The notes: a model not told the origin generated them from the letters alone. A stretch of DNA of 64,000 nucleotides from Kitasatospora viridis (GCF_007829815.1 NZ_VIWT01000001.1:3123501-3187500); one strand, 5' to 3'; positions 1 through 10,418 are shown, numbered from the stretch's first letter. Made by a program: numbers and translations.

Positions 1-1
1 C

Positions 2-1375
<1,374 letters not shown>

Positions 1376-1384
1376 GCAGCCCGG

Positions 1385-1426
1385 CGTTGCGGCCCCCGGT
1401 GCCCACCGGCACCGGGGGCCGCAACG
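1385..1426 (+). terminator. Strong intrinsic-type terminator hairpin after the chitinase gene
   Basis: A 19-bp stem (1385-1403 paired with 1408-1426) closes a 4-base loop 9 bases after the chitinase stop codon. There is no U tract, as is usual for high-GC actinobacterial terminators. Confidence 0.85.
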
Positions 1427-1512
1427 TCCTAGCTGTCGTCAGCACCTGTTAGTCTCAGCCGATTTCCGCCGCGGCCAAGCCGGCGGACAAACGGGGTAAC
1501 AAGGACGGAATC

Positions 1513-2274
1513 ATGGCAATTCGCCGGGCCAAGCAGAAGGCGCAGGTCATCGAGAAGCTCTCCCAGGTGGCGCCGCCCGGGGAGCAGTTCATCGCCTGCG
1601 TGCACGTCGAGACCGGGCCGAGCCCGTGGCTGAACGCGATCTTCGACGAGGTCCCGGGTCTCGGCCTGATCGTCGCGCTGACCCGGAAGTTCTACTTCCT
1701 CACCCTCACCAGCAGCTCGGTCGTGGTGAACAACGCCAGCCGCTGGACCAACCGCCCCGGCGAGGTCGTCGCGGTCTTCCCGCGGCACGGCTTCCCGGTC
1801 AGCCGGGTGAAGCGGGCCACCATCTGGAGCTCGATGTACCTCCAGCTGCCCACCGACAGCAAGCCGAAGCGCCTCAACATCCACCGCTACTGGCGCAACG
1901 AGCTGGACCAGCTGAGCGCGGCCTTCCCGCCCGGATCGGTCGACCCGGGCTCGCAGGCCTTCGAGTTCGCCCCGCAGCCCGGCGCGCCGATGCCGTTCCC
2001 GCAGCAGGGCCAGCCCTACCCGGGCCCGCAGGACGGCATGCCGGGCCAGCCCTACCCGGGCCAGCCGGGCGCCCCGGTGCCGCCGCAGGCCGGCGCCCCG
2101 ATGCCCCCGCAGCAGCAGCCCTACCCGGGCCAGACCCCGCCGCCCTTCCCGCAGCAGCAGGGCCAGCCCTACCCGGCCCCGCAGCCCGGCGCCCCGGTCC
2201 CGCCGCCGGGCACCAACCCGTACACCGGCCAGCCGGGCCAGCCGGGCTACGCCCCGCACCCGGACCAGATGTGA
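1513..2274 (+). CDS. Uncharacterised protein with Pro/Gly/Gln-rich repeat tail
   Basis: A 253-residue protein with no signal peptide or membrane segment. Residues 1-145 form a compact domain rich in aromatic and basic residues that I do not recognise as a named family. Residues 150-253 are low complexity, with repeated PYPGQP, GAPVPP and FPQQQ units. The start ATG has an AAGGACGG sequence a few bases upstream. Pro/Gln-rich tails of this type occur in Streptomyces cytoplasmic proteins and often act as flexible tethers. It stands alone between two terminators, so it is probably monocistronic. The function is unknown. The repeat tail is encoded by short imperfect DNA repeats that could vary in copy number between strains. 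Confidence 0.75.
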   Translation: MAIRRAKQKAQVIEKLSQVAPPGEQFIACVHVETGPSPWLNAIFDEVPGLGLIVALTRKFYFLTLTSSSVVVNNASRWTNRPGEVVAVFPRHGFPVSRVKRATIWSSMYLQLPTDSKPKRLNIHRYWRNELDQLSAAFPPGSVDPGSQAFEFAPQPGAPMPFPQQGQPYPGPQDGMPGQPYPGQPGAPVPPQAGAPMPPQQQPYPGQTPPPFPQQQGQPYPAPQPGAPVPPPGTNPYTGQPGQPGYAPHPDQM

Positions 2275-2298
2275 CGCAGCCTCGACTGAGGTGAACCA

Positions 2299-2335
2299 GC
2301 GTCGGGCCCGCACCCCATGGGTGCGGGCCCGACGC
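2299..2335. terminator. Bidirectional terminator between convergent genes
   Basis: A perfect 17-bp stem (2299-2315 with 2319-2335) has a 3-base loop. It sits between the stop of the Pro-rich protein gene and the stop of the minus-strand sigma factor gene, so it can serve both. Confidence 0.85.
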
Positions 2336-2346
2336 GTTCCCGGTTT

Positions 2347-3216
2347 CTACGGGCGCTCCAGCTCCAGCTCCGCCACCCGCTCCGGGTCGGCCAGGATGTT
2401 GATCTCCACCACCTTGCCGTCGGCCACCGTGAACGACATCACCGAGAACACCTTGCCCTGCGGCGCGGTGACCAGGCCGTAGGCGCCGTTGACCAGGGCC
2501 AGCTCGGAGTACTGCGAGAACCGCTGGAACGTGATCGCCTGCGAGGCCACCGCCTGGGCACCGCGCACCAGTCGGCCGACCGCACCCTCGTCCGCGCGCA
2601 GCAGCACGTCCGGGTGGAGTACGGACACCAGGGCCTCGAAGTCGCCGCCCCGGGCCGCGGCCAGGAAGGCCTCCACCACCACCCGCTGGCGCGCCGTGTC
2701 CGGCTCCTCGGCCGGTGCGGCGCCCTGCACCCGCCTGCGCGCCCGGCTGGCCAACTGGCGAGTGGCAGCAGGGGACTTGTCGATGATGTCGGCGATCTCC
2801 TCGAACGGCACGGCGAACATGTCGTGCAGCACGAAGGCCAGCCGCTCCGCCGGGGAGAGCGTCTCCAGCACCACCAGCAGGGCCAGCCCGACCGAGTCGG
2901 CGAGCAGCGCCTGCTGCTCGGGGTCGGTGCCCTCGGCGGGCGCGATCACCACGTCGGGCACGTAGGTGTCGTCGAGCGGGTCCTCCCGGCGGGACTTGCG
3001 CGAGCGCAGCATGTCCAGGCAGACCCGGCCGACCACGGTGGTCAGCCAGCCGCCCAGGTTGTCGATCCGCTCGCTGTCCGAGCGGCTCAGCCGCAGCCAG
3101 GCCTCCTGGACCGCGTCCTCGGCCTCGCCCAGCGAGCCCAGCATCCGGTAGGCCACCGCGCGCAGGTGGCCCCGGTCGGCCTCGAAGCGCTCCGCCAGCC
3201 AGTCGTGCTCAGTCAT
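2347..3216 (-). CDS. ECF RNA polymerase sigma factor with SnoaL-like C-terminal domain (SigJ/ECF41 type)
   Basis: A 289-residue extracytoplasmic-function sigma factor. Region 2 is at about residues 10-80 (AYRMLGSLGEAEDAVQEAWLR, the -10 binding helix) and region 4 at about 130-165 (LSPAERLAFVLHDMF, then a helix-turn-helix with PAATRQLASRARRR). Residues 175-289 form an NTF2/SnoaL-like extension with a DGKV motif and a DPERV stretch, the hallmark of group ECF41. In that group the fused domain modulates sigma activity in place of a separate anti-sigma factor. Many ECF41 genes neighbour a carboxymuconolactone decarboxylase-type gene; none is seen here. The ATG is preceded by GGGGAGGC. It is divergent from the CoA-transferase gene, which may share its regulation. 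The target promoter is unknown. Confidence 0.9.
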   Translation of the reverse strand: MTEHDWLAERFEADRGHLRAVAYRMLGSLGEAEDAVQEAWLRLSRSDSERIDNLGGWLTTVVGRVCLDMLRSRKSRREDPLDDTYVPDVVIAPAEGTDPEQQALLADSVGLALLVVLETLSPAERLAFVLHDMFAVPFEEIADIIDKSPAATRQLASRARRRVQGAAPAEEPDTARQRVVVEAFLAAARGGDFEALVSVLHPDVLLRADEGAVGRLVRGAQAVASQAITFQRFSQYSELALVNGAYGLVTAPQGKVFSVMSFTVADGKVVEINILADPERVAELELERP

Positions 3217-3311
3217 GATCTTCGCCTCCCCGTCGGGACAGTTCCTACCACTGACGGATGCCGGCGGCGAAGTGTGACCGCCGGGCCGTGCGGAGCAGAA
3301 TGGAGCACGTG

Positions 3312-4649
3312 ATGATCGATCAGTTCACCTCGCAGGCCTGGGAGGCGCTCGGCGGCGCCCCGGAGGCCGCCGGCGCGGTCGCGTTCCGTGAGCAGCCGGG
3401 GGCGCTGCCTTCCCGGCTCCCGGTGCTGGCGATGGCCCGGGCGACCGTCGCCGCCTGCTCGCTGGCCGCCGCCGAGCTGCTGGCCGAGCGCAGCGGCACC
3501 GAGCCCGCGCCGGTGCTGGTGGACGAGGGCGCGGTGGACGCCGCCTTCCGCAGCGAGAAACTGCTGCTGATCGACGGCGAGCCGGGGGCCACCTTCGCGC
3601 CGTACTCGGGCTTCTGGCGCACCGCCGACGGGGGCTGGGTGCGCACCCACGCCAACTACCCGCACCACCGGGCCCGGCTGCTCGCCGCGCTCGGCCTGGC
3701 GGCGGACGCCACCCCCGAGCAGCTCGGCGCCGAACTGGCCCGCCGCACGGCGCTGGAGGTGCAGGAGACGGCCTACCCGGCCGGCGCCCTCGCGGTGGCG
3801 GTCGGCGACGCGGTGCCCACCGACCACCCGCTGGTCGCCTGCGGCGTGCCCGGGTCGAGCGAACGCCGCCTCGCGCCGGCCGCCCTCCCGGCCGCCGGGG
3901 TCCGGGTGCTCGACCTGACCCGGGTGATCGCCGGCCCGGTCGCCACCCGCACCCTGGGCCTGCTCGGCGCCGACGTGCTGCGGGTGGACTCGCCCCGGCT
4001 GCCGGAGAGCGCCGACGCGCACGCCGACACCGGCTTCGGCAAGCGCTCCACCCTGCTCGACCTGGCCGAGCCGGGCGACCTGGCGGTGCTGCGCGAGCTG
4101 GCCGAGGGCGCCGACGTGGTGATCACCGGCTACCGACCCGGTGCGCTGGACCGGTTCGGGCTGACCGCCGAACAGCTCCCCGGCGCGGTGCTGGTGCAGC
4201 TGGACGCCTGGGGCCGGCAGGGCCCGTGGGCCGGCCGGCGCGGCTTCGACAGCCTGGTGCAGGCCGGCACCGGGATCGCGATGCTGGAGTCCCCCGACGG
4301 CGAGCGGCCCGGCGTGCTGCCCGCCCAGGCGCTGGACCACGGCACCGGCTACCTGATCGCGGCGGGCGTGCTGCGCGCGCTGACCGAGCGTCAACGAACC
4401 GGCCGCACCCACCGGTTGCGCTACGCGCTGGCCGCCACGGCGCACTGGCTGCTCACCGCCCCGCGCCCGGAGCCGACCGCGGGCCCCGTGCCCGCCTTCG
4501 ACCCCGCGCCCCACCTGACGCACACCGCCTCCCCGTACGGCCGGCTGCACCACGCCCGCTCCCCGCTCGGCAACCTGGGCGCGCCGCGGGACTGGCCCGC
4601 CGGGCCGGGCCGCTGGGGCACCGATCGCCCCGAGTGGCTGACGGGCTGA
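3312..4649 (+). CDS. Family III (CaiB/BaiF-type) CoA-transferase
   Basis: Probably moves coenzyme A between organic acids in the cytoplasm; the acid substrates cannot be told from sequence. The central family III core begins LDLTRVIAGPVATRTLGLLGADVLRVDSP-like (3910-3995). It continues through KRSTLLDL, DVVITGYRPGALDRFGL and GRQGPWAGRRGFDSLVQAGTG, all characteristic blocks. The first 190 residues are a less conserved N-terminal half, giving 445 residues, near the upper family length. Starts at ATG 3300, GTG 3309 and ATG 3312 are possible; 3312 is chosen because GGAG at 3302-3305 lies 6 bases ahead. It is divergent from the ECF41 sigma gene with under 100 bp between them. No acyl-CoA dehydrogenase or ligase partner is adjacent. 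Confidence 0.85.
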   Translation: MIDQFTSQAWEALGGAPEAAGAVAFREQPGALPSRLPVLAMARATVAACSLAAAELLAERSGTEPAPVLVDEGAVDAAFRSEKLLLIDGEPGATFAPYSGFWRTADGGWVRTHANYPHHRARLLAALGLAADATPEQLGAELARRTALEVQETAYPAGALAVAVGDAVPTDHPLVACGVPGSSERRLAPAALPAAGVRVLDLTRVIAGPVATRTLGLLGADVLRVDSPRLPESADAHADTGFGKRSTLLDLAEPGDLAVLRELAEGADVVITGYRPGALDRFGLTAEQLPGAVLVQLDAWGRQGPWAGRRGFDSLVQAGTGIAMLESPDGERPGVLPAQALDHGTGYLIAAGVLRALTERQRTGRTHRLRYALAATAHWLLTAPRPEPTAGPVPAFDPAPHLTHTASPYGRLHHARSPLGNLGAPRDWPAGPGRWGTDRPEWLTG

Positions 4650-4693
4650 ACGAATCGTCTGCCGGACACCTGAGGTTCAGTCAGCTGTCGCCA

Positions 4694-4715
4694 ATTCACC
4701 GCGACTTCACCACTG
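4694..4715 (+). promoter_or_regulatory. PHO-box-like direct repeat (possible PhoP site)
   Basis: Two TTCACC cores lie at 4695-4700 and 4706-4711, exactly 11 bp apart, within units beginning ATTCACC and CTTCACC. Streptomyces PhoP binds 11-bp direct repeats with a GTTCACC-like core. The site is about 155 bp upstream of a secreted phosphoesterase gene, a fitting target. This is inferred from a pattern only. Confidence 0.45.
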
Positions 4716-4869
4716 AACCGTCAACGCCTCCTGTTGCGTTAAGGCTCGCTGTGGCAGCCTGTGGCACGCGTGCAGGGGGGTCGCAACGGCAGCTCCCCGC
4801 AGGCGTTCTACGCGCGTTCCGGTCGCGGGCGCGCGCTTCGTGCCCGCAGGCGCCCAGAGAGGGAGCAGG

Positions 4870-7002
4870 ATGCGCAGGAGCAAGTTGCTGGCGCTCTCGC
4901 TGACCGCGGGGTTGGGGCTCGGGATGGTCACCGCCGGTGCGGCGAGTGCCAACCCCGACCACCACCACCCGCAGCAGAGCAGCTGTCAGATCTCGGCCGA
5001 CGGCCGTGACGTGCAGCACGTGATCTACCTGCAGTTCGACAACGTGCACTTCACCCGGGACAACCCGAACGTGCCCTCCGACCTTGAGCAGATGCCGCAC
5101 CTGCTCAACTTCCTGGAGGACAACGGCACGGTGGACACCAACCACCACACGCCGCTGATCGCGCACACCGGCAACGACATCCTGACCTCGATCACCGGCC
5201 TGTACGGCGACCGGCAGGGCCAGGCGGTCTCCAACTCGTACCGGTACTACAACCCGGACGGCACCTCCAACTCGGCCAGCACCTTCGCCTACTGGACCGA
5301 CGGCGTGGCCGACTCCTCGGTGCCGACCCCGAGCGACTCCGCCCCGACCATGGTCGGCCAGGACGGCAAGATGGCCCCGGCGCCGTGGGCCGCCTACACC
5401 AAGGCGGGCTGCGACTTCGGCACCGTCTCCACGGCCAACACGGTGCTGGAGAACACCACCGTCGACATCAACAAGGTGTTCGGCGCGAGCTCCCCGCAGG
5501 CCGCCGAGGCCAAGGCCGACCCGACCAAGGCCCAGGCCGACTACGTCGGCATCGGCGTGCACTGCGCCAAGGACTCCAAGGTCTGCGCCAAGGGCACCAC
5601 CAGCCCCGACCTGCTGCCCGACGAGCCCGGCGGCTACAACGGCTACCAGGCGCTGTTCGGCGCCAAGGCGGTCGACCCGGCGATCAGCGCCGACGGCGTG
5701 GTGCGCTCCACCGCCGGTACCCCGATCGCCGACTACAAGGGCAACCCGGGCTTCCCCGGCTTCGACTCGATGACCGCCGACAACTCGCTCGGCTACGTGG
5801 CCCAGATGCAGGAGTCCGGCGTGCCGGTCACCTACGCCTACATCTCGGACGCGCACGACCAGCACGGCGCGAACACCGGCGCGATGGGCCCCGGCGCGGC
5901 CCCCTACACGGCCCAGCTGAAGTCCTACGACAACGCCTTCGCCTCGTTCTTCTCCCGGCTGAACAAGGACGGCATCAACAAGAGCAACACGCTCTTCGTC
6001 GTCACCGCCGACGAGAACGACCACTTCGTCGGCGGGCAGCCGACCCCGGCGAACTGCGACGGCGTCACGGTGGCGTGCAACTACTCGCAGATCGGCGAGG
6101 TGAACGCCAACGCCCGCGGCCTGCTGGCCACCCAGCAGGGCGTCACCACCCCGTTCCAGGTGCACGCCGACTCGGCGCCGAACTTCTACCTGAACGGCAA
6201 CCCCGGCGCGGACGACCCGAAGACCCGGGCCTTCGAGCAGGCCTGGTCCAAGGTGACGGCGGTCAACCCGATCACCGGGAAGACCGACACCATCTCCAGC
6301 TTCCTGGCCGACCGGGCGGAGCAGAAGATCCTGCACATGCAGACCGGTGACCCGCTGCGGACGCCGACCTTCACCTCCTTCTCCGACCCGAACTACTTCG
6401 TCTACGCGGGCGGGGCCAACTGCACCTCGGCCTCGGCCTGCGTGGCGCTCGGCCCGGCCTACGCCTGGAACCACGGCGACTTCTCGCCCGACATCAACAC
6501 CACCTGGCTGGGCCTGGTCGGCCCGGGCGTGAAGCACGAGGGCGTGACCAACAAGGTCTGGTCGGACCACACCGACATCCGCCCGACCATGCTGTCGCTG
6601 CTCGGCCTGACCGACCCGTACACCCACGACGGCCGGGTGCTCACCGAGTTCATCGACAACAGCGCCCGTCCGGGCAACCTGCGCGGCCACCACGGCGAGG
6701 ACTACCAGCAGCTGGCCGCGGCCTACAAGCAGCTGGACGCCGGCGTGGGCGCCTTCGCGGCCGCCACCCTGAAGGCCTCGACCGCCAACGTCGAGTCCAC
6801 CAGCCCGGGCGACCTGCAGTACCAGGTGGCCACCGCCAAGCTGGCCGCGCTCGGCGACCAGCGCGACGCGCTGGCCGGCCAGATCGCCAAGGTGCTGGAC
6901 GCGGACGCGTTCGGCCACCAGCGGATGGACCAGCCGCAGGCCGACCGGCTCACCGAGCAGGCCGACGCGCTGATCAAGCAGGCCCAGCAGCTGGCCGGCT
7001 GA
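4870..7002 (+). CDS. Secreted alkaline-phosphatase-superfamily phosphoesterase
   Basis: A 710-residue exported enzyme predicted to hydrolyse phosphoester substrates outside the cell. The first 28 residues form a signal peptide (MRRSK, a hydrophobic stretch, cleavage near ASANP). The mature part resembles the large alkaline-phosphatase-like family of actinobacteria. Landmarks are HVIYLQFDNVHFTRDN near the N terminus, HTGNDILTSITGLYGDR, a metal-site stretch VTADENDHF, and HTDIRPTMLSLLGLTDPY. The last 110 residues look helical (many AKLAALGDQRDALAGQIAKV-type stretches) and may be a wall- or self-association segment. The ATG has GGGAGCAG directly upstream; an in-frame start 10 codons earlier has no SD. 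A PHO-box-like repeat lies upstream and a terminator follows, so it is likely a single-gene unit induced by phosphate limitation. Confidence 0.85.
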   Translation: MRRSKLLALSLTAGLGLGMVTAGAASANPDHHHPQQSSCQISADGRDVQHVIYLQFDNVHFTRDNPNVPSDLEQMPHLLNFLEDNGTVDTNHHTPLIAHTGNDILTSITGLYGDRQGQAVSNSYRYYNPDGTSNSASTFAYWTDGVADSSVPTPSDSAPTMVGQDGKMAPAPWAAYTKAGCDFGTVSTANTVLENTTVDINKVFGASSPQAAEAKADPTKAQADYVGIGVHCAKDSKVCAKGTTSPDLLPDEPGGYNGYQALFGAKAVDPAISADGVVRSTAGTPIADYKGNPGFPGFDSMTADNSLGYVAQMQESGVPVTYAYISDAHDQHGANTGAMGPGAAPYTAQLKSYDNAFASFFSRLNKDGINKSNTLFVVTADENDHFVGGQPTPANCDGVTVACNYSQIGEVNANARGLLATQQGVTTPFQVHADSAPNFYLNGNPGADDPKTRAFEQAWSKVTAVNPITGKTDTISSFLADRAEQKILHMQTGDPLRTPTFTSFSDPNYFVYAGGANCTSASACVALGPAYAWNHGDFSPDINTTWLGLVGPGVKHEGVTNKVWSDHTDIRPTMLSLLGLTDPYTHDGRVLTEFIDNSARPGNLRGHHGEDYQQLAAAYKQLDAGVGAFAAATLKASTANVESTSPGDLQYQVATAKLAALGDQRDALAGQIAKVLDADAFGHQRMDQPQADRLTEQADALIKQAQQLAG

Positions 7003-7026
7003 CCCCGCACCAGTCGCTCCTCGAAG

Positions 7027-7058
7027 CCGCCGCCCCGGGCCCGTGCCCGGGGCGGCGG
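7027..7058 (+). terminator. Terminator hairpin after the phosphoesterase gene
   Basis: A perfect 14-bp GC stem (7027-7040 with 7045-7058) with a 4-base loop, 24 bases past the stop codon. Confidence 0.85.
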
Positions 7059-7168
7059 GTTCGGTTCCGGGTGGTTGTGGGCATGCCACTCAGGCGTTGC
7101 CCAGGCAACACCCGGTGGTCATGCGGCCACGAAATCGTTTGGGCGGACAACAAATGGGGAAGGACCGC

Positions 7169-8068
7169 ATGCCACGACCACCGTCACCCGCCAGGCTCGG
7201 CGAACGAGCCCTGGCCTGGGCCTTCCTGCTGCCCTCACTGGCCGTCTTCGCGGTCTTCCTCGGCTACCCGCTCTACCGCACGCTCTACCTGAGCACGCAC
7301 GCCAACGACCTGTTCGGCGCGCCCACCCGGTACATCGGCCTCCAGCACTACGCCGACCTGCTCGGCTCCGCCGAGTTCGCCCGCACCCTCGCCACCACCG
7401 GGCTCTTCGTCCTGCTCACCGTGCTGCCCGGAGTGCTCGGCGCGCTCGCCCTGGTGCTGCTGCTGGAGAGCCGGATCCGCGGCGTGCGGGCCTTCCGCTC
7501 GGCCTTCGCGCTGCCCTTCGCCTTCTCGGTGGCCAGCGCCTCGGTGGTCTTCGGCGTCTTCTACAACCCGGCCACCGGCGTGCTCGACGGGATCCTGTCG
7601 CGGCTCGGCATCGGACCGGTCGCCTGGCTGACCGACTCGAACTGGGCGCTGGTCTCGGTCGCCCTGGTCACGGTCTGGCTCAACCTCGGCTACAACGTCC
7701 TGGTGCTCTCCGCCGGGCTCGGCTCGATCACCCCGGAGATCACCGAGGCGGCCAGGCTGGACGGCGCCGGCGGCTGGCGGCTGGCCCGCTCGGTCACCGT
7801 GCCGCTGCTCGGCCCGCACCTCTTCTTCCTGGTCGTGGTCTCCACCATCAACTCGCTGCAGGCGCTGGGGCAGATCAACATCCTCACGCTGGGCGGCCCG
7901 GACCACTCCACCACCACGCTGAACTACGGGATCTACGAGAAGGCCTTCGCCAACGGCTCCAGCGACTTCGGCTCGGCCAGCGCGCAGGCCGTGGTGCTGC
8001 TGCTGGTGGTGCTCGCCTGCACCGCGGTGCAGTTCGGCGTGGTCGAGCGGAAGGTGCACTACTCGTGA
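7169..8068 (+). CDS. ABC sugar/glycerophosphate importer permease, MalF/UgpA type
   Basis: A 299-residue inner-membrane subunit with six predicted transmembrane segments. The cytoplasmic EAA loop that docks the ATPase is EAARLDGAGGWRLARSVTVPLLGP at about residues 190-215, with the conserved Gly. The chosen ATG is preceded by GGGGAAGGA with 5-6 base spacing; the open frame extends further up without a ribosome site. It is the first gene of a three-gene operon (two permeases, then the binding protein), and its stop overlaps the next start by four bases. No ATPase gene follows, so a shared ATPase such as MsiK, encoded elsewhere, probably powers it. A 14-bp palindrome at 7096-7109 upstream could be an operator. 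Confidence 0.9.
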   Translation: MPRPPSPARLGERALAWAFLLPSLAVFAVFLGYPLYRTLYLSTHANDLFGAPTRYIGLQHYADLLGSAEFARTLATTGLFVLLTVLPGVLGALALVLLLESRIRGVRAFRSAFALPFAFSVASASVVFGVFYNPATGVLDGILSRLGIGPVAWLTDSNWALVSVALVTVWLNLGYNVLVLSAGLGSITPEITEAARLDGAGGWRLARSVTVPLLGPHLFFLVVVSTINSLQALGQINILTLGGPDHSTTTLNYGIYEKAFANGSSDFGSASAQAVVLLLVVLACTAVQFGVVERKVHYS

Positions 8069-8883
8069 GGACCGTCCTGGGCCGCGCCGCGGTCTACCTG
8101 CTGCTCGGGGTGGCCGCACTGGCCGTCTGCTTCCCCATCTACTACGTGCTGGCCGGCGCCTTCATGACGCCCGCCGACCTGGCCACCTACCCGCCCGCGC
8201 TGCTGCCGCACCACGTGACCCTGGGCAACTTCGGCGGCGCCGCCCGCTCGGTGCCGCTCGGCCGGCAGTACCTCAACTCGGTGCTGGTGGCCACCGTGAT
8301 CACCCTCGCCCAGCTGCTCACCTCGATCCTGGCCGCCTACGCGCTGGTCTTCCTGCCGCTGCGCGGGCGCGGCGCGGTCTTCGGGATCTTCCTGGCCACC
8401 CTGATGGTGCCGTGGGAGGCCGTGATCATCCCCAACTACCTGACGCTGTCCGACTGGGGACTGAGCAACAGCTACTCCGCGCTGGTGCTGCCCTTCCTGG
8501 CCTCCGCCTTCGGCACCTTCATGCTCCGTCAGGCCTTCCGGCAGTTCCCGGCCGAACTGCGGGACGCGGCCCGGATCGACGGCGCCGGCCACTGGCGGTT
8601 CCTCTGGCGGATCCTGGTGCCGCTGAACAAGCCGGCGCTGGCCGCGATCGCCGTCTACGTCTTCCTCTCGGCCTGGAACCAGTACTTCTGGCCGCTGATC
8701 ATCACCCGCACCGCGCAGATGCAGACCCTGCAGATCGGCCTGGCGAGCCTGCGCAGCGCGGACAACGCCGACCCCGGGCTGATCCTCGCCGGGGTGCTGC
8801 TCTCGCTGCTGCCGACGCTGCTCCTGGTGGTCTTCGGCCAGCGCTTCATCGTGCGCGGGCTGACCGCCGGCGCGGTCCGGTGA
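8065..8883 (+). CDS. ABC importer permease, MalG/UgpE type
   Basis: A 272-residue second membrane subunit, with GTG start overlapping the previous stop as GTGA (translational coupling). It has six predicted membrane segments and an EAA-like loop (ELRDAARIDGAGHWRFLWRILVPLNKP) at about residues 165-190. Phrases such as CFPIYYVLAGAF near the N terminus and AWNQYFWPLI after the loop are typical of the carbohydrate uptake-1 (CUT1) family. It pairs with the preceding permease to form the heterodimeric channel. The only gap to the next gene is 32 bases, which holds a strong SD for the binding-protein gene. Confidence 0.9.
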   Translation: MRTVLGRAAVYLLLGVAALAVCFPIYYVLAGAFMTPADLATYPPALLPHHVTLGNFGGAARSVPLGRQYLNSVLVATVITLAQLLTSILAAYALVFLPLRGRGAVFGIFLATLMVPWEAVIIPNYLTLSDWGLSNSYSALVLPFLASAFGTFMLRQAFRQFPAELRDAARIDGAGHWRFLWRILVPLNKPALAAIAVYVFLSAWNQYFWPLIITRTAQMQTLQIGLASLRSADNADPGLILAGVLLSLLPTLLLVVFGQRFIVRGLTAGAVR

Positions 8884-8915
8884 ACCACATCCCCGTAGGA
8901 GAAGGAGACAGACAC

Positions 8916-10292
8916 GTGCGCAAGCTGCTGGCAGCGACGGTGGTGGCGGGCCTGGCCCTGACCGCCTGCAGTTCCTCGACCGGGAGCGGCGGTGACGCGG
9001 CGGGCTCGGCGCCCGGCGCCCAGGCGCTCGCCGACGCCAAGGGGGTGACCACGGTCACCTTCTGGCACGCCATGACCGGGACCAACGCCACCGTGCTGAA
9101 CAAGCTGGTGGACCAGTTCAACCAGGAGCACCAGGGCAAGATCGAGGTCAAGCCGGTCTTCCAGGGCACCTACGACGACGTGATCGCCAAGTACAAGGCC
9201 TCGGTGCAGCAGAAGGGCACCCCGTCGCTGGTGCAGGTCTACGACATCGGCACCCGGTTCATGATCGACTCCAAGCAGACCGTCCCGGCCCAGGCCTTCG
9301 CCGACAAGGACGGCTACTCGCTGAGCGACCTGCAGCCCGGCATCCGCAACTACTACACGGCCGGCGGCAAGTTGGCCTCGATGCCCTTCAACTCCTCGAT
9401 GCCGCTGCTCTACCTGAACGCCGACGCCTTCAAGGCGGCCGGCCTGGACCCGAGCAAGCCGCCGCAGACCCTGGCCGAGCTGGGCGACGACGCCAAGAAG
9501 CTGACGGTCAAGGACGCCAGCGGGCAGACCACCCAGTACGGCTTCGGCGCGGCGATCTACGGCTGGTTCGTCGAGGAGCTGCTGGCCGAGTCCGGCACCC
9601 TCTACTGCGACCAGGGCAACGGCCGGGACGCCAAGGCCACCAAGGTGGTCTACGACAGCAGCCAGGGCGTCCAGGTGCTCCAGTGGTGGGCCGACCTGGT
9701 CAAGGGCGGCTACGCGGTCAACACCGGCCCGGTCACCGCGGACGCCCAGGCCGCCTTCAAGGCCGGCCGGATGGCGATGAACCTGGAGTCCACCGGCGTG
9801 CTCGGCGGCTACGTGCAGGCGGCCAAGTTCCAGGTGGCCACCGCGCCCTACCCGAAGATCAACGCCGGCGACCCTGGCGGCCCGGCGATCGGCGGCGCCT
9901 CGCTCTGGATCGACGGCCCGGGCCACTCGGCCGCCGAGCAGCGGGCCTCCTGGGAGTTCGCCAAGTGGCTGGACGAGCCCGCCCAGCAGGCCGCCTGGCA
10001 CACCGGCACCGGCTACTTCCCGGTGAACACCAAGGCGCTCGACGACCCGACCGACAAGGCCTGGCTGGCGAAGAACCCCCAGTTCCAGACCGCGATCGAC
10101 GAGTTGAACGCGACCAAGCCCTCGCCCGCCAACGCGGGCTGCCTGCTCGGCGTGATGCCGCAGGCCCGCAAGGGCGTGGAGGACGCGATCCAGCAGACCA
10201 TCAGCGGCTCCAAGACCGCCCAACAGGCGCTCAGCGACGCGGCCAAGGCGATCCAGCCGGCCATCGACTCCTACAACCAGTCCGTGGGCTGA
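8916..10292 (+). CDS. ABC solute-binding lipoprotein, UgpB-like (glycerol-3-phosphate or sugar)
   Basis: A 458-residue lipoprotein that captures substrate outside the membrane and delivers it to the two upstream permeases. The lipobox LTAC with acylated Cys lies about 20 residues in, followed by a Ser/Gly linker. The fold is CUT1 binding protein. Several stretches look closer to UgpB than to maltose or cellobiose binders: TFWHAMTG, the block MPFNSSMPLLYLNADAFKAAG followed by LDPSKPPQTLAEL, and GVMPQARKGVEDAI near the end. This suggests sn-glycerol-3-phosphate or glycerophosphodiesters, but a sugar is not excluded. The GTG start has GGAGAAGGAG upstream. It is the last gene of the operon and is followed by a hairpin. 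If it is a glycerophosphate system, the UgpC ATPase and UgpQ phosphodiesterase are absent here; a GDPD gene exists 13 kb away. Confidence 0.85.
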   Translation: MRKLLAATVVAGLALTACSSSTGSGGDAAGSAPGAQALADAKGVTTVTFWHAMTGTNATVLNKLVDQFNQEHQGKIEVKPVFQGTYDDVIAKYKASVQQKGTPSLVQVYDIGTRFMIDSKQTVPAQAFADKDGYSLSDLQPGIRNYYTAGGKLASMPFNSSMPLLYLNADAFKAAGLDPSKPPQTLAELGDDAKKLTVKDASGQTTQYGFGAAIYGWFVEELLAESGTLYCDQGNGRDAKATKVVYDSSQGVQVLQWWADLVKGGYAVNTGPVTADAQAAFKAGRMAMNLESTGVLGGYVQAAKFQVATAPYPKINAGDPGGPAIGGASLWIDGPGHSAAEQRASWEFAKWLDEPAQQAAWHTGTGYFPVNTKALDDPTDKAWLAKNPQFQTAIDELNATKPSPANAGCLLGVMPQARKGVEDAIQQTISGSKTAQQALSDAAKAIQPAIDSYNQSVG

Positions 10293-10330
10293 CCCGCCCG
10301 GCCCGCCCGGCCCGCCTGACCAGGGGGACG

Positions 10331-10357
10331 GCCGACCGGTGAGCAGCGCCGGTCGGC
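10331..10357 (+). terminator. Terminator hairpin after the ABC importer operon
   Basis: A 9-bp stem (10331-10339 with 10349-10357) and 9-base loop, 38 bases after the binding-protein stop. Confidence 0.55.
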
Positions 10358-10418
10358 TGTTCCCACTGATCGCATAGGATGTCCGGCCGAGGGGGCCGGT
10401 GCGGGGAAGAGGAACCAG

